DNA of 34,186 nucleotides from Tannerella sp. (GTDB lineage Bacteria; Bacteroidota; Bacteroidia; Bacteroidales; Tannerellaceae), in the NCBI GenBank assembly GCA_031285685.1, contig JAITVS010000282.1:1-34186 (forward strand), written 5' to 3'. The translations under genes were made by a program, and so were the position numbers. Positions 25,481-34,186 of this stretch are shown here, piece by piece (within the stretch, counting starts at the first letter, position 1; every line of letters begins with the position of its first letter). Below the pieces are notes generated by a model. It saw only the letters and a program-made list of their open reading frames with translations. It made no database searches and was not told the DNA's origin.

Positions 25481-25519
25481 AAATATTTAAGTCTGCGTCA
25501 ATCACAGACTTAAATATTT
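25481..25519 (-). terminator. Strong 15-bp hairpin between transketolase and rpiB
   Basis: AAATATTTAAGTCTG (25481-25495) and CAGACTTAAATATTT (25505-25519) pair perfectly with a 9-nt loop. It begins 13 nt past the transketolase stop codon. The stem is followed on the minus strand by AATTTTC, a poor U-tract. It may be a partial terminator, or an mRNA-processing or stability element that sets rpiB level below transketolase. The hairpin is certain, its role is not. Confidence 0.55.
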
Positions 25520-25532
25520 TAACTTGTTTGTG

Positions 25533-27566
25533 TCAACCTTTAATCATTTTCTTTACAAGCTTGTAGACATTGTCTCCGGTGAAACCCAGCTTTTGATCCA
25601 ACACTTTATAAGGTGCCGAATAACCGAAACTTGGCATTCCGTGAATCGATCCGTTGTCTCCTACGAGGCCCTGCAAAGTGACAGGTAAGCCGGATGTGAG
25701 CCCGAAGCGTTTAATGCCCTTCGGTAACACGCTTTCCTGATAGTCTGCCTTTTGATCACGGAAGAGACCTTCGGAAGGAACCGATACGATACGAACTTTT
25801 ATTCCGTCCTTTTCAAGTTTTTCAGCACCTTCGACAAGCGTAGCCACTTCGGATCCGCTGGCCAGCATCACTACATTTGGTTTGCCTTTGCAATCACTGA
25901 CAATATATCCGCCTTTCGTAATCTGCTGCGCTTCTTTCCGGCGGTTACCGCTTGCTGCCGGCAGATTGTTTATATTCTGGCGGGACAGGATCAGTGCTGT
26001 CGGACGGTTACCTTCTACAGCCGCCTTCCAGGCATATATAGTTTCTTCCGCATCAGCCGGCCGAAGTACTACCATCGAACGTTTATCCTTATGGTTTTTC
26101 AGATGTTCCAACAGGCGTATCTGCGCTTCATGTTCGACCGGTTGATGAGTCGGGCCGTCTTCACCTACCCGGAACGAATCGTGTGTCCATACATAGATGA
26201 CATGTAAATGCATCAATGCAGCAAGGCGTACAGCCGGTTTCATGTAATCAGAGAATACAAAGAACGTTCCGCATACCGGAATAACACCTCCGTGCAATGC
26301 CATACCATTCATGATACATGCCATTGTAAGTTCACTGACGCCGATCTGGAGGAATTGTCCGGAGAAATCGCCTTTTTTGAATGCGGTTGTATATTTGAGG
26401 AATCCGTCTGTCTTGTCGGAATTGCTAAGGTCGGCTGATGCAACGATCATGTTTTCGACCTGCTTTGCATACATGCCTAACATTGTTGCAGATGCGGCAC
26501 GTGTTGCAATATTTTCCTTCATTTCGATGGATGAATAGTTGATTTTAGGCATTTTACCGCTTAAGAATAAGTCCAATTTGGCTGCCAGCTCTGCATTTCC
26601 TTTACGGAATTTTTCTTCATCTTTGGCTACGCCCTGCGCCCATTTTTTCAGATCCTTCTGGCGGTCACTATACATCTTCTTTACATCCGTAAAGATCGTG
26701 AACGGTTTTTTCGGATCTCCGCCGAGATTCTTGATGGTAGCGTCAAAATCCGCTCCGGCGGCGGATAATGGTTGTCCATGAGTGGAAACCGTATGTTCGT
26801 AGCTCTTGCCTTTAGCATCGACAGCGCCTTTAGCCATCGTTGTTTTACCTATGATGATTGTAGGACGTTTCTTTTCTGCATTAGCCGCAGTCAGGGCTTT
26901 GCGTATTTCTTCCACAGAACATCCGTCTACGGAGATTACATTCCAGTTCCATGCTTTGTATTTCGCCGCGACATCTTCTGAATCTACTTCTTCTACTTTT
27001 GTTGAAAGCTGGATGTTATTTGAGTCGTAATACATGATCAGATTGTTCAGACCCAGGTGCCCTGCTATACGACCTACACCTTGTGAAATTTCTTCCTGAA
27101 CACCTCCGTCGGAGATATATACGTAAGTTTTGTGTGACATCCACTCTCCAAAACGTGCAACCATAAAGCGCTCTGCGATAGCAGCTCCTAAAGCCATGGC
27201 ATGGCCCTGACCGAGCGGTCCGGATGTGTTTTCTATACCATGCATTATGTCGACTTCGGGATGTCCCGGTGTCAGACTTCCCCATTGACGGAAGTTCTCC
27301 AGTTCTTTCAGCGGCATCATATCGGCTAATGCAAGGATGGAATACAACATCGGAGACATGTGCCCCGGATCGAGGAAGAAACGATCACGGTAAGGATAAT
27401 CAGGCTTTTCCGGATTATAGTTAATAAATTCAGAGTAAAGCACATTAATGAAATCCGCTCCCCCCATTGAGCCTCCCGGATGACCGGAATTAGCTTTTTC
27501 TACCATCGAAGCAGCAAGAATACGAATGTTGTCCGCTGCCATGTTCATAGTTTTCGTGTTGTTCAT
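25533..27566 (-). CDS. tkt: Transketolase
   Basis: A full-length 677-residue thiamine-diphosphate enzyme. Features: an N-terminal substrate loop with KANSGHPGGSMGGADF; the TPP/metal segment DGGVQEEISQGVGRIAGHLG with YYDSNNIQLS, the Bacteroidales style of the usual GDG...EG...EA motif; the pyrimidine-domain EDGPTHQPVEHEAQIRLLEH in the C-half; and a C-terminal domain with ASGSEVATLVEGAEKL. It moves two-carbon units between pentose and triose/hexose phosphates. Within this cluster it would process xylulose-5-phosphate derived from arabinose through AraA, AraB and an epimerase not in view. It sits 48 bp after the TPR protein gene. Whether it is the sole housekeeping transketolase or an inducible paralogue cannot be told from the window. 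Confidence 0.96.
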   Translation of the reverse strand: MNNTKTMNMAADNIRILAASMVEKANSGHPGGSMGGADFINVLYSEFINYNPEKPDYPYRDRFFLDPGHMSPMLYSILALADMMPLKELENFRQWGSLTPGHPEVDIMHGIENTSGPLGQGHAMALGAAIAERFMVARFGEWMSHKTYVYISDGGVQEEISQGVGRIAGHLGLNNLIMYYDSNNIQLSTKVEEVDSEDVAAKYKAWNWNVISVDGCSVEEIRKALTAANAEKKRPTIIIGKTTMAKGAVDAKGKSYEHTVSTHGQPLSAAGADFDATIKNLGGDPKKPFTIFTDVKKMYSDRQKDLKKWAQGVAKDEEKFRKGNAELAAKLDLFLSGKMPKINYSSIEMKENIATRAASATMLGMYAKQVENMIVASADLSNSDKTDGFLKYTTAFKKGDFSGQFLQIGVSELTMACIMNGMALHGGVIPVCGTFFVFSDYMKPAVRLAALMHLHVIYVWTHDSFRVGEDGPTHQPVEHEAQIRLLEHLKNHKDKRSMVVLRPADAEETIYAWKAAVEGNRPTALILSRQNINNLPAASGNRRKEAQQITKGGYIVSDCKGKPNVVMLASGSEVATLVEGAEKLEKDGIKVRIVSVPSEGLFRDQKADYQESVLPKGIKRFGLTSGLPVTLQGLVGDNGSIHGMPSFGYSAPYKVLDQKLGFTGDNVYKLVKKMIKG

Positions 27567-27614
27567 TTTTTTTATTGTTAATAATTAGTTTTTATAGCTT
27601 TATTTTTTCGCGTT

Positions 27615-29321
27615 TTAATTACAGTTTTCTTTTATCAGTTTTTCAACGACGGGATCTCCTAATTCTTTTGCTTTATTGAAATGCGTACATGCTTCCGTTT
27701 TTTTATCCTGTCTGACAAGACTAACACCTAATATCCGGTATGCCGAGGCAAAATCGGGTGCAATCTCAATGGCTTTTTCAGCACATTCCTGAGCCTTGGG
27801 TAAGTCTTTCAGGCGTAAATATACAGATGCCTTTTCCGCATAGAATATAGCATTTGTTCCGTTAATTGAAATTGCTTTATTGATGTCTTCTAATGCGCCT
27901 TCAAAGTTTCCGGACCGGAATTTGGCTTGTTCGCGGTAGTAATAAAATTCGTCGGACACGTTACCACCCGCCATCAGATAATACATATCATAATCTTTTA
28001 CCACCTGGTCGTAGAGTCCGGCCTGCATCTTCAGGTCTACATTTTCCAAGAGGTATACAGCGGCTTCATTAACAGGACTTTTTGCTGTGGCGCTGTCCAT
28101 GAGTGAAATGATTTCCATTATGTTGGAGCCTCCGATCTGTTGTTTGCTTTTTGCCGCGAGATAATACGAAGAACCGGATGCCGCAGGAGAATTATTAACA
28201 GTGGAATATGAATTGTAAGCTTTCTCGAAGTCTTTTTCATAAAATGCGATATCTCCCTCTAACTGACGGTAAACGGGGAGGTCTTCTTCTGCGATGGCTT
28301 TTTGTATATTCGCCTTTGCTGTTTCCATATTCCAATCCTTGTATTGAAGCATGCTGTCACTGGCCACCGTTCCGAAAATCAGCTTCGCTTTATTGTAATA
28401 GATGTCTCCTTTGTTTTTTGTGTATTTTGCTGCGCTTTCCAGGTCGTTCCATGCCATATCCAACATTTGCAATTGTTCGTTTTCAGCAGATGCAAGTTCT
28501 TTACGATGGAAAGCATAATGTGATGCGCGGCTATTATAACCGTCGGGGCTGTTGGGGAATGTTGCAATGAAATCGCTTAATGTTTCGAGATATGTTTTAG
28601 CATCCTGCTGTGAGGAATACAGTAATAATGAGATTTGCGCTTCCTCTATATTTGAAGCCCAGGCTTTGCGTATACCTATTTCCGAATAAGTTCTTTTCAG
28701 CATGTCCGTGGCAGTCGCATGCAGGCTTTGTATATATGCGACCGATATACCGAATGTTTTTCCCTTCCCGGATGCGTCTACTTGTGTCAACGCAAATACT
28801 TCTCCGGCTTCGTTGAGAAGAGGGTAGCCTTCCTGGGATTTGGGTAAAGGCATGTCTATTTTATAGTAATCGTAGGCGCCATTGATTTTTGTTATCTCCG
28901 AGATCGCTCCCTGGGTAAGATTTTTTTCTTCTTTGGAAGGAGGTAAATAGGCCACAGAATTCATCGCCGGTAAAACTTTAGCAACGGGGAGGAATATTGT
29001 TTTTTTAGGTACGGAAACTTTGAAGCGTATGACACTATACATATCGTCGGCACCTAATATCTGTGTTACCTGTAGTCTTTCGCCGCCGGATGTGATCACA
29101 ATGGCTTTTTCCGCTTTTCTGAATAAATCATAAGAAGATACGGCTTCTCCGTTTTCCTGGATGAAAAATCCGGGTCCGCTTTTTGTGGTTCCTTCTTTGG
29201 TAGTTGTTTCTATTGTAAATATAGCTTTATCGGCTTTATCTACCCATTTCGGATTTTTTTTCTGTGCGGCTATTGTAATAGCCTGACATACGGTTAGTAT
29301 TAAAATCAATACTTTTTTCAT
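27615..29321 (-). CDS. Secreted TPR protein with a degenerate trypsin-like (pseudo-protease) N-domain
   Basis: A 568-residue exported protein from the ATG at 29321; an upstream in-frame GTG (29372) lies inside a terminator hairpin and is unlikely. Signal peptide about 1-19 (ITIAA). Residues about 32-200 follow the trypsin/HtrA pattern: SGPGFFIQENGEAVSSYDLF where a protease has the His motif, and SQEGYPLLNEAGEVFALTQ (162-180) where it has GNSGGPL. The catalytic Ser position is Glu164 and no His is present at the His motif, so proteolysis is not expected. Residues about 240-568 hold tetratricopeptide-like helical repeats, clearest at the C-terminus (FEGALEDINKAISINGTNAI, then LPKAQECAEKAIEIAP). 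It lies between GH51 and transketolase, though behind a terminator. Function unknown; a periplasmic scaffold is inference. Confidence 0.85.
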   Translation of the reverse strand: MKKVLILILTVCQAITIAAQKKNPKWVDKADKAIFTIETTTKEGTTKSGPGFFIQENGEAVSSYDLFRKAEKAIVITSGGERLQVTQILGADDMYSVIRFKVSVPKKTIFLPVAKVLPAMNSVAYLPPSKEEKNLTQGAISEITKINGAYDYYKIDMPLPKSQEGYPLLNEAGEVFALTQVDASGKGKTFGISVAYIQSLHATATDMLKRTYSEIGIRKAWASNIEEAQISLLLYSSQQDAKTYLETLSDFIATFPNSPDGYNSRASHYAFHRKELASAENEQLQMLDMAWNDLESAAKYTKNKGDIYYNKAKLIFGTVASDSMLQYKDWNMETAKANIQKAIAEEDLPVYRQLEGDIAFYEKDFEKAYNSYSTVNNSPAASGSSYYLAAKSKQQIGGSNIMEIISLMDSATAKSPVNEAAVYLLENVDLKMQAGLYDQVVKDYDMYYLMAGGNVSDEFYYYREQAKFRSGNFEGALEDINKAISINGTNAIFYAEKASVYLRLKDLPKAQECAEKAIEIAPDFASAYRILGVSLVRQDKKTEACTHFNKAKELGDPVVEKLIKENCN

Positions 29322-29347
29322 GATCAGGGGCTTTGAGATACAGCGGA

Positions 29348-29355
29348 CAAAAATA
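29348..29355 (-). promoter_or_regulatory. Candidate -7 box for the TPR-transketolase-rpiB transcript
   Basis: Minus-strand TATTTTTG matches TAnnTTTG fully and lies 26 bp before the ATG at 29321. It sits within the T-rich tail of the terminator just upstream. No good TTTG is found at the -33 position, which falls within the hairpin. Confidence 0.4.
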
Positions 29356-29360
29356 ATAAA

Positions 29361-29392
29361 AAATCCCGACACAGGAACTTGTTTCGGGATTT
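29361..29392 (-). terminator. Intrinsic terminator after the GH51 gene
   Basis: AAATCCCGA (29361-29369) and TCGGGATTT (29384-29392) form a perfect 9-bp stem; ACA (29371-29373) and TGT (29380-29382) add pairs inside. On the minus strand the stem is followed by TTTTATTATTTTTG, a good U-tract. It lies 35 bp past the GH51 stop and ends the araA-araB-GH51 transcript, at least partly. Confidence 0.8.
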
Positions 29393-29426
29393 CTTTGTAT
29401 CCATATTTTACAAATAAAGTATTTTG

Positions 29427-30998
29427 TTATTTCAATTCGATGGTAACAATTGATTTAGCCGGCATTTTTACCTGCATTATTCCATTGTTGATCTTTGCGT
29501 CTTTGAATTCCTGAGGAGCCACAGATTGCGGTTTTTCGAACGAATTATGATCGGTGAGATTTGTTGCGGTAAGAATACTTCCGTTTACAACTTTTCCGAT
29601 TTTTAAACCTGACAAATCAACAGATACGGTTTGTGTATGATCGGCATCTATATTAGATAAAGACAGGTGAATTGCTCCGTTTTTATCTTTTGACGCAGTC
29701 GCGCTTAACATCGGAATCGAACGGTTGTCCCGAACATTCATCTTGTCGGATGTTATGGAGAGCGGAATATTTAATGCATCCTGGTGAACTTTGTACATAT
29801 TGAATACATGATACGTTGGTGTCAGCGCCATTTCACCTTTGTCATTTGTAAGAACCATTGATTGTAAAACATTAGCGATCTGTGCGATGTTTGCCATTTT
29901 TACACGTGATACGTATTTGTGAAATACATCAAATGTCAGACTTGCCACAAATGCGTCACGAAGCGTATTTTGCTGAAACAGGTGACCGCGTATCGTTCCC
30001 GGTTCTTCGTCCCACCAGGTGCCCCATTCGTCGACTAACAGGCCGATATGTTTGTTTTTGTCGTATTTGTCCATGATGTCACAATGCTTTTCAATGACAT
30101 CTTCAATTTCAAGACATTTTCCGATCGTCCAGTAGTAATCATCTTTATCGAAAATAGTTGCCGCTCCCTTGCTGCCGCTCCAGCCTTTAACTGTGTAGTA
30201 GTGAAGAGATATTCCATGCATGCGGTGTCCGATATTCTCCATCAAGACTTCCGTCCAGTTATAATCGTAATCGGAAGCTCCACTTGCGATTTTATATAAT
30301 CTGTTATTATCATAATTACGGCAATAAACCGCATAACGACGATAAAGATCGGCATAATATTCGGGTCTCATGTCACCGCCGCAACCCCAGCTTTCGTTTC
30401 CTACTCCGAAATATTTCACCTGCCAGGCTTTGTCGCGTCCGTTTTGACGGCGCAAATTTGCCATGGGGCTGTCTCCGTCGGATGTCATATACTCAACCCA
30501 TTTTGCCATCTCTTCTACAGTACCGCTTCCGACATTACCGCTGATGTAAGGTTCACAATCCAGCATTTCACAAAGGTTAAGGAACTCATGTGTTCCGAAG
30601 CTGTTGTCTTCGATTGTCCCTCCCCAGTTATTATTTACCATCTTGGGGCGGTTGTCTTTTGGTCCGATGCCGTCCATCCAGTGGTATTCGTCGGCAAAAC
30701 ATCCTCCCGGCCAGCGTAATACGGGTATTTTCAGTTCTTTGAGCGCATTGAGTACATCCGTGCGATATCCTGATGTATTTGGTATAGTTGAATTTTCACC
30801 TACCCACAACCCTCCGTAAATACAGGTTCCGAGATGTTCCGCAAAATGACCGTAGATCTCTTTGGGTATGGTGTCTTTTGCCAATTCCGGATGAATTTTT
30901 ATCGTTGCGCTTTTTTGTGCGGACAACATCCCCGGCAGCATAATCGTTGCTGCCAGGATAAATGTTGCCGGTATTGATTTTAGTTTAAAGATATTCAT
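29427..30998 (-). CDS. Secreted GH51 alpha-L-arabinofuranosidase
   Basis: A 523-residue enzyme that removes terminal alpha-L-arabinofuranose from arabinan, arabinoxylan or their oligosaccharides. Signal peptide about 1-27 (MLSAQ). The GH51 barrel shows [18 protein letters not shown] (48-65), [14 protein letters not shown] (94-107), the acid/base motif [12 protein letters not shown] with Glu202, and the nucleophile motif [15 protein letters not shown] with Glu324. The C-terminal beta-sandwich follows from about 400. It starts 11 bp after araB, so arabinose release and catabolism are co-expressed. The signal peptide places it outside the cytoplasm, unlike many intracellular GH51 enzymes of Gram-positive bacteria. 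A strong terminator lies just downstream. Confidence 0.96.
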   Translation of the reverse strand: MNIFKLKSIPATFILAATIMLPGMLSAQKSATIKIHPELAKDTIPKEIYGHFAEHLGTCIYGGLWVGENSTIPNTSGYRTDVLNALKELKIPVLRWPGGCFADEYHWMDGIGPKDNRPKMVNNNWGGTIEDNSFGTHEFLNLCEMLDCEPYISGNVGSGTVEEMAKWVEYMTSDGDSPMANLRRQNGRDKAWQVKYFGVGNESWGCGGDMRPEYYADLYRRYAVYCRNYDNNRLYKIASGASDYDYNWTEVLMENIGHRMHGISLHYYTVKGWSGSKGAATIFDKDDYYWTIGKCLEIEDVIEKHCDIMDKYDKNKHIGLLVDEWGTWWDEEPGTIRGHLFQQNTLRDAFVASLTFDVFHKYVSRVKMANIAQIANVLQSMVLTNDKGEMALTPTYHVFNMYKVHQDALNIPLSITSDKMNVRDNRSIPMLSATASKDKNGAIHLSLSNIDADHTQTVSVDLSGLKIGKVVNGSILTATNLTDHNSFEKPQSVAPQEFKDAKINNGIMQVKMPAKSIVTIELK

Positions 30999-31009
30999 GG
31001 TATTTTACT

Positions 31010-32680
31010 TTATTCTTCACACGTTGATTTTTCTGTAAATTCGCCAAGTTTTACATATTTCCTGTAAATATCGCGGTATAGTCTCGCATTTTCTTTATTA
31101 GGTATGTATTCTTTGGCAAAACCGGAATTCATCGCTTTCTGTGCGTCTTCGACCTTATTGTATACTCCGGCTGCTGTAGCGGCAAACATAGCTGCTCCCA
31201 GGGCACACGCCTGATCTGTTTTGCAGACCTTAATCGGCATGTTTAATACATCACTCAGTGTTTGCATCACAAACGGGGATTTCAGCGCTATGCCGCCGAT
31301 GCCGATTACATTATCAATGCGAACTCCTTCACTGATGAAGCGTTCGACGATAGCAAGCGAACCGAATGCCGTAGCTTCAACGAGTGCGCGGAATATACGC
31401 GGCGCTGTACTTCCTAATGTTAATCCGTCAATAGTACCTGTCAATAATTGATTGGCATCCGGCGTACGTCGGCCGTTCATCCAGTCGGTAGCAATAATCG
31501 TGCTTTCACTGACAGGTATTTTTTCGGCTTCTTCTGTGAGCATCGGAATGATCCTGTCGCATGCTTCGTCAATCAGTTTAGCCTTTGTTGCGACATCAAT
31601 AATGGTTGTTTTGGATAAAATCTTTTTAAGAGGAAATTCGAGTACGCGTTTAAACCATGCGTAGATATCTCCAAAGCCGGATTGTCCGGCCTCAAGTCCT
31701 ATCATGCCCGGTATAACAGAGCCGTCAACCTGTCCGCATATGCCTTTGATCAGCTTATGTCCGATTTCTTCATAGCTTGCAACCATCACATCGCAGGTGG
31801 ATGTTCCGATCACACGGACAAATGTATTGGGGGTAATGCCCGCGCCGACAGCTCCCATATGGCAGTCAAACGCTCCTCCCGCTACGATTACATCGACGGA
31901 GAGTCCGAGCCGTGATGCCCATTCGGGAGAAAGTGTCCCAACCGGTTTGTCTGCAGTTTCTGTTTGGTCAAATAGTCTGCTACGGAAACCCTTCAGCAGC
32001 GGATCTAGTTCGGTAAGGAACTCTTCGCTTGGCAGTCCTCCCCAGCTTTCGTGCCACATCGCCTTGTGTCCGTTGGCGCAACGGCTGCGAACAATGTCTT
32101 TTGATGACTTTACTCCTGTAATTAATGCAGGCAACCACTCGCAATATTCAACAATCGAATAGGCTTTTTCCTGAACCGCCTTGTCTTTCCGTAAAACATG
32201 CAATGCCTTTGCCCAGAACCATTCCGAGGAGTATATACCCCCTTCATACGCAGCGTAGTCGATATCCCATGCTTTACAGAGTTTGTTTATTTCGGTAGCT
32301 TCCTGAACAGCCGTATGATCTTTCCACAGAATGAACATTGCATTCGGATTTTCTGCAAACTCGGGTAACATGGCTAACGGAGTACCTGTTGCATCCGTAA
32401 ATGCCGGAGTACTGCCCGTTGTATCAAATGCGATGCCTACCACTTGTTCCGCCGTTCCGCCGGGACATTTGGATAAAGCGTCTTTTACTGTGGTCTCAAG
32501 TACATCGATATAGTCCTGCGGGTGTTGCCGGTATTGATTTATTGCAGGATTACAATACTTCCCTTCCGACCAGCGCGGGTAGCTTGCTACCGATGATGCG
32601 ATAATTTCCCCGTTTTCCGCATTAACAATCAATGCGCGGGCGGAATCACTTCCATAATCAAGTCCGATTACAAATTTCAT
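31010..32680 (-). CDS. araB: L-ribulokinase
   Basis: A 556-residue FGGY-family carbohydrate kinase phosphorylating L-ribulose to L-ribulose-5-phosphate. It opens with VIGLDYGSDSARALIV, the phosphate-binding loop of ribulokinases (SDSARA is characteristic of AraB rather than xylulokinase). It also has the mid-protein GAFDCHMGAVGAGI segment with the catalytic-base Asp of FGGY kinases, ATDWMNGRRTPDANQLLTG, and the ATP-side GIGGIALKSPFVMQTLSDVL. The length is typical for AraB. It lies 2 bp after the araA stop and 11 bp before the GH51 gene, a tight operon. AraD, the next enzyme in the pathway, is not in the window and may lie further right, upstream of araA. Confidence 0.97.
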   Translation of the reverse strand: MKFVIGLDYGSDSARALIVNAENGEIIASSVASYPRWSEGKYCNPAINQYRQHPQDYIDVLETTVKDALSKCPGGTAEQVVGIAFDTTGSTPAFTDATGTPLAMLPEFAENPNAMFILWKDHTAVQEATEINKLCKAWDIDYAAYEGGIYSSEWFWAKALHVLRKDKAVQEKAYSIVEYCEWLPALITGVKSSKDIVRSRCANGHKAMWHESWGGLPSEEFLTELDPLLKGFRSRLFDQTETADKPVGTLSPEWASRLGLSVDVIVAGGAFDCHMGAVGAGITPNTFVRVIGTSTCDVMVASYEEIGHKLIKGICGQVDGSVIPGMIGLEAGQSGFGDIYAWFKRVLEFPLKKILSKTTIIDVATKAKLIDEACDRIIPMLTEEAEKIPVSESTIIATDWMNGRRTPDANQLLTGTIDGLTLGSTAPRIFRALVEATAFGSLAIVERFISEGVRIDNVIGIGGIALKSPFVMQTLSDVLNMPIKVCKTDQACALGAAMFAATAAGVYNKVEDAQKAMNSGFAKEYIPNKENARLYRDIYRKYVKLGEFTEKSTCEE

Positions 32681-32682
32681 AA

Positions 32683-34186
32683 TTATTGTAATGCTTTGTT
32701 TAACATATAATAAACATCATTCATCCGCATTTCTTTTTTAAATTCGGATATCGTGGTATTCTCATCAATAACTAATAATTCAATACCAGCTATTTCTGCA
32801 TAATCTTCAAGGTATTCAACTGTCAGGTCGTAGGAGAAGCTGGTATGATGCGTACCTCCTGCAAGAATCCATGCTCCTGCTCCCACCTCGAAGTTCGGGC
32901 GTGGAATCCACAATGCCGATGCTACCGGAAGTTTAGGCAGCGGTTTCGGTTTGATGCAATCCACCTTATTTACAATCATGCGGAAACGATTACCCATATC
33001 GACGATCGTTGCTGCTACACCGGGACCGGTTTTACTTGTAAAAATAAGGCGTGCAGGATCGTTTTTTCCACCTATGCCGAGGGCGAATACATCCATTTTG
33101 ACTTTTTTCTCTGCAGCAATCAAAGGACAAACTTCTAACATATGAGCTTGCAGGATAGAACTTTTTTCTTCCGCAAAATTCAAGGTGTAATCTTCAAGGA
33201 AAGAACAACCTTTCGGCATTCCCTGCCCCATGAACCACATCGAACGGTATAATGCAGCCGTTTTCCAGTCGCCTTCGGCACCGAAACCGTATCCTTCGGC
33301 CATTAATCGTTGTGAAGCGAGTCCCGGAATCTGATCTACGTCTTCCAGGTCGTCAAAATTGGTAGTGAATGCTTTAGCGCCTTTCGCTTTCAGTAATTTG
33401 CGCAGTGCGATTTCTATACGTGCCGCTTTTTCTACTTGTCCGCGTTTTTCGCCGCCTTCTTTACATGCCGGAGCAAATACATACTGGCTTTCGTATTCTT
33501 TCATCATTTTAGTGATCTCTGCCTTTGTCACTTTCTCCTGCAGGGCAACCAGTTCTGCTATCGGACAGTAGTCCACATGATAACCTAAACGCATTTCCGC
33601 TTCGACTTTATCGCCGTCGGTTACTGCGACGTTATTCATCTGGTCGCCAAAGCGAATGATAAGCATGTCCTGGGAGTCAGCCCATGCTGCGGCCACGCGC
33701 ATCCATACGGCTATTTTTTCTTGTGTCCCTTTATCGCTCCAATGACCGACTACCACCTTGCGGGGTTTACGCATGCGTGCGGTAATATGTCCAAATTCGC
33801 GGTCTCCGTGAGCTGATTGGTTCAAATTCATGAAATCCATGTCCATTGTATCCCATGGAATTTCTTTATTAAACTGTGTATGCAGATGCATTAACGGTTT
33901 ACGGAATTCCTGTAGTCCGTGAATCCACATCTTTGCGGGAGAGAATGTGTGCATCCATGTGATAACACCAATACATTTTTCGTCATTATTCGCCTTTTTG
34001 AATGCATCCGTAACTTCTTTGGACGAGTTTACGGTTCCTTTATAAACAACTTTTACAGGGAGATTTCCTGATTTGTTCAAACCTTTAACCATTTCGTTCG
34101 AGTGACTGTCTACTGCTTTTACTGCGTCACCCCCATACAGAAGCTGTGCTCCCGTAATAAACCATACTTCAAAATTTTCAAATGCT
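32683..34186 (-). CDS. araA: L-arabinose isomerase, 5' end cut by window edge
   Basis: This isomerase converts L-arabinose to L-ribulose with a divalent metal. The frame continues from the stop at 32683 to the right edge, giving 500 residues; an internal ATG at 34092 is not the start, because upstream in-frame codons read AFENFEVWFITGAQLLYGG, the conserved AraA N-terminus. Probably only two to four residues are missing. Family features: ITWMHTFSPAKMWI, LHTQFNKEIPWDTMDMDFMN, the metal-site Glu in EGYGFGAEGDWKTAALYRSM, and near the C-terminus GGTHHTSFSYDL. It is the first visible gene of the arabinose operon. Its promoter and any regulator, such as a NrtR/AraR-type protein, would lie outside the window. 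Confidence 0.97.
   Translation of the reverse strand, partial: AFENFEVWFITGAQLLYGGDAVKAVDSHSNEMVKGLNKSGNLPVKVVYKGTVNSSKEVTDAFKKANNDEKCIGVITWMHTFSPAKMWIHGLQEFRKPLMHLHTQFNKEIPWDTMDMDFMNLNQSAHGDREFGHITARMRKPRKVVVGHWSDKGTQEKIAVWMRVAAAWADSQDMLIIRFGDQMNNVAVTDGDKVEAEMRLGYHVDYCPIAELVALQEKVTKAEITKMMKEYESQYVFAPACKEGGEKRGQVEKAARIEIALRKLLKAKGAKAFTTNFDDLEDVDQIPGLASQRLMAEGYGFGAEGDWKTAALYRSMWFMGQGMPKGCSFLEDYTLNFAEEKSSILQAHMLEVCPLIAAEKKVKMDVFALGIGGKNDPARLIFTSKTGPGVAATIVDMGNRFRMIVNKVDCIKPKPLPKLPVASALWIPRPNFEVGAGAWILAGGTHHTSFSYDLTVEYLEDYAEIAGIELLVIDENTTISEFKKEMRMNDVYYMLNKALQ

Overview
The window comes from a Bacteroidota genome, almost certainly order Bacteroidales. It has a SusC/SusD outer-membrane pair, a 1300-residue hybrid two-component system, lipoproteins with Bacteroidales-type lipoboxes, promoters of the TTTG-N19-TAnnTTTG type, A/T-rich leaders without Shine-Dalgarno sequences, and saccharolytic operons. 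I cannot fix the genus. Nearly all genes lie on the minus strand; the only plus-strand gene is a XylR-type regulator. I saw no tRNA, rRNA, insertion sequence, phage gene or CRISPR array.

Region 1 (1-8570) is a polysaccharide-utilisation module. It holds the N-terminal part of a SusD lipoprotein, a complete SusC, a 1005-residue secreted protein (two pectate-lyase-3 type beta-helix segments plus an SMP-30/NHL-like propeller), and a divergent XylR-type AraC regulator. The 1005-residue gene and susC each carry an upstream direct repeat (TTWTGATA-N13-TTWTGATA, 21-bp period) at the same distance from a degenerate -7 box. This looks like a small regulon of the adjacent regulator.

Region 2 (8636-20740) begins with an unrecognised secreted protein on its own. 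It is followed by an amino-sugar operon read right to left: ROK sugar kinase, NagB, FHS-type MFS transporter, GH18, GH9, two ThuA-like secreted proteins, a GH20-like enzyme and a NagX-like membrane protein. The gene set fits use of chitin or chitosan type oligosaccharides. No NagA is present, and GH9 enzymes in such neighbourhoods can be exo-glucosaminidases, so glucosamine-rich substrates are plausible. Three gaps inside the operon carry arrays of 7-nt units.

Region 3 (20921-24823) is the hybrid two-component sensor/regulator, lying between the two catabolic operons.

Region 4 (24998-34186) is an L-arabinose/pentose operon: araA (cut by the window edge), araB, a secreted GH51 arabinofuranosidase, an intrinsic terminator, then a secreted TPR protein with a degenerate trypsin-like domain, transketolase and RpiB. 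AraD and a transporter are not in view. Together these genes release arabinose, convert it to L-ribulose-5-phosphate and feed the non-oxidative pentose phosphate pathway.
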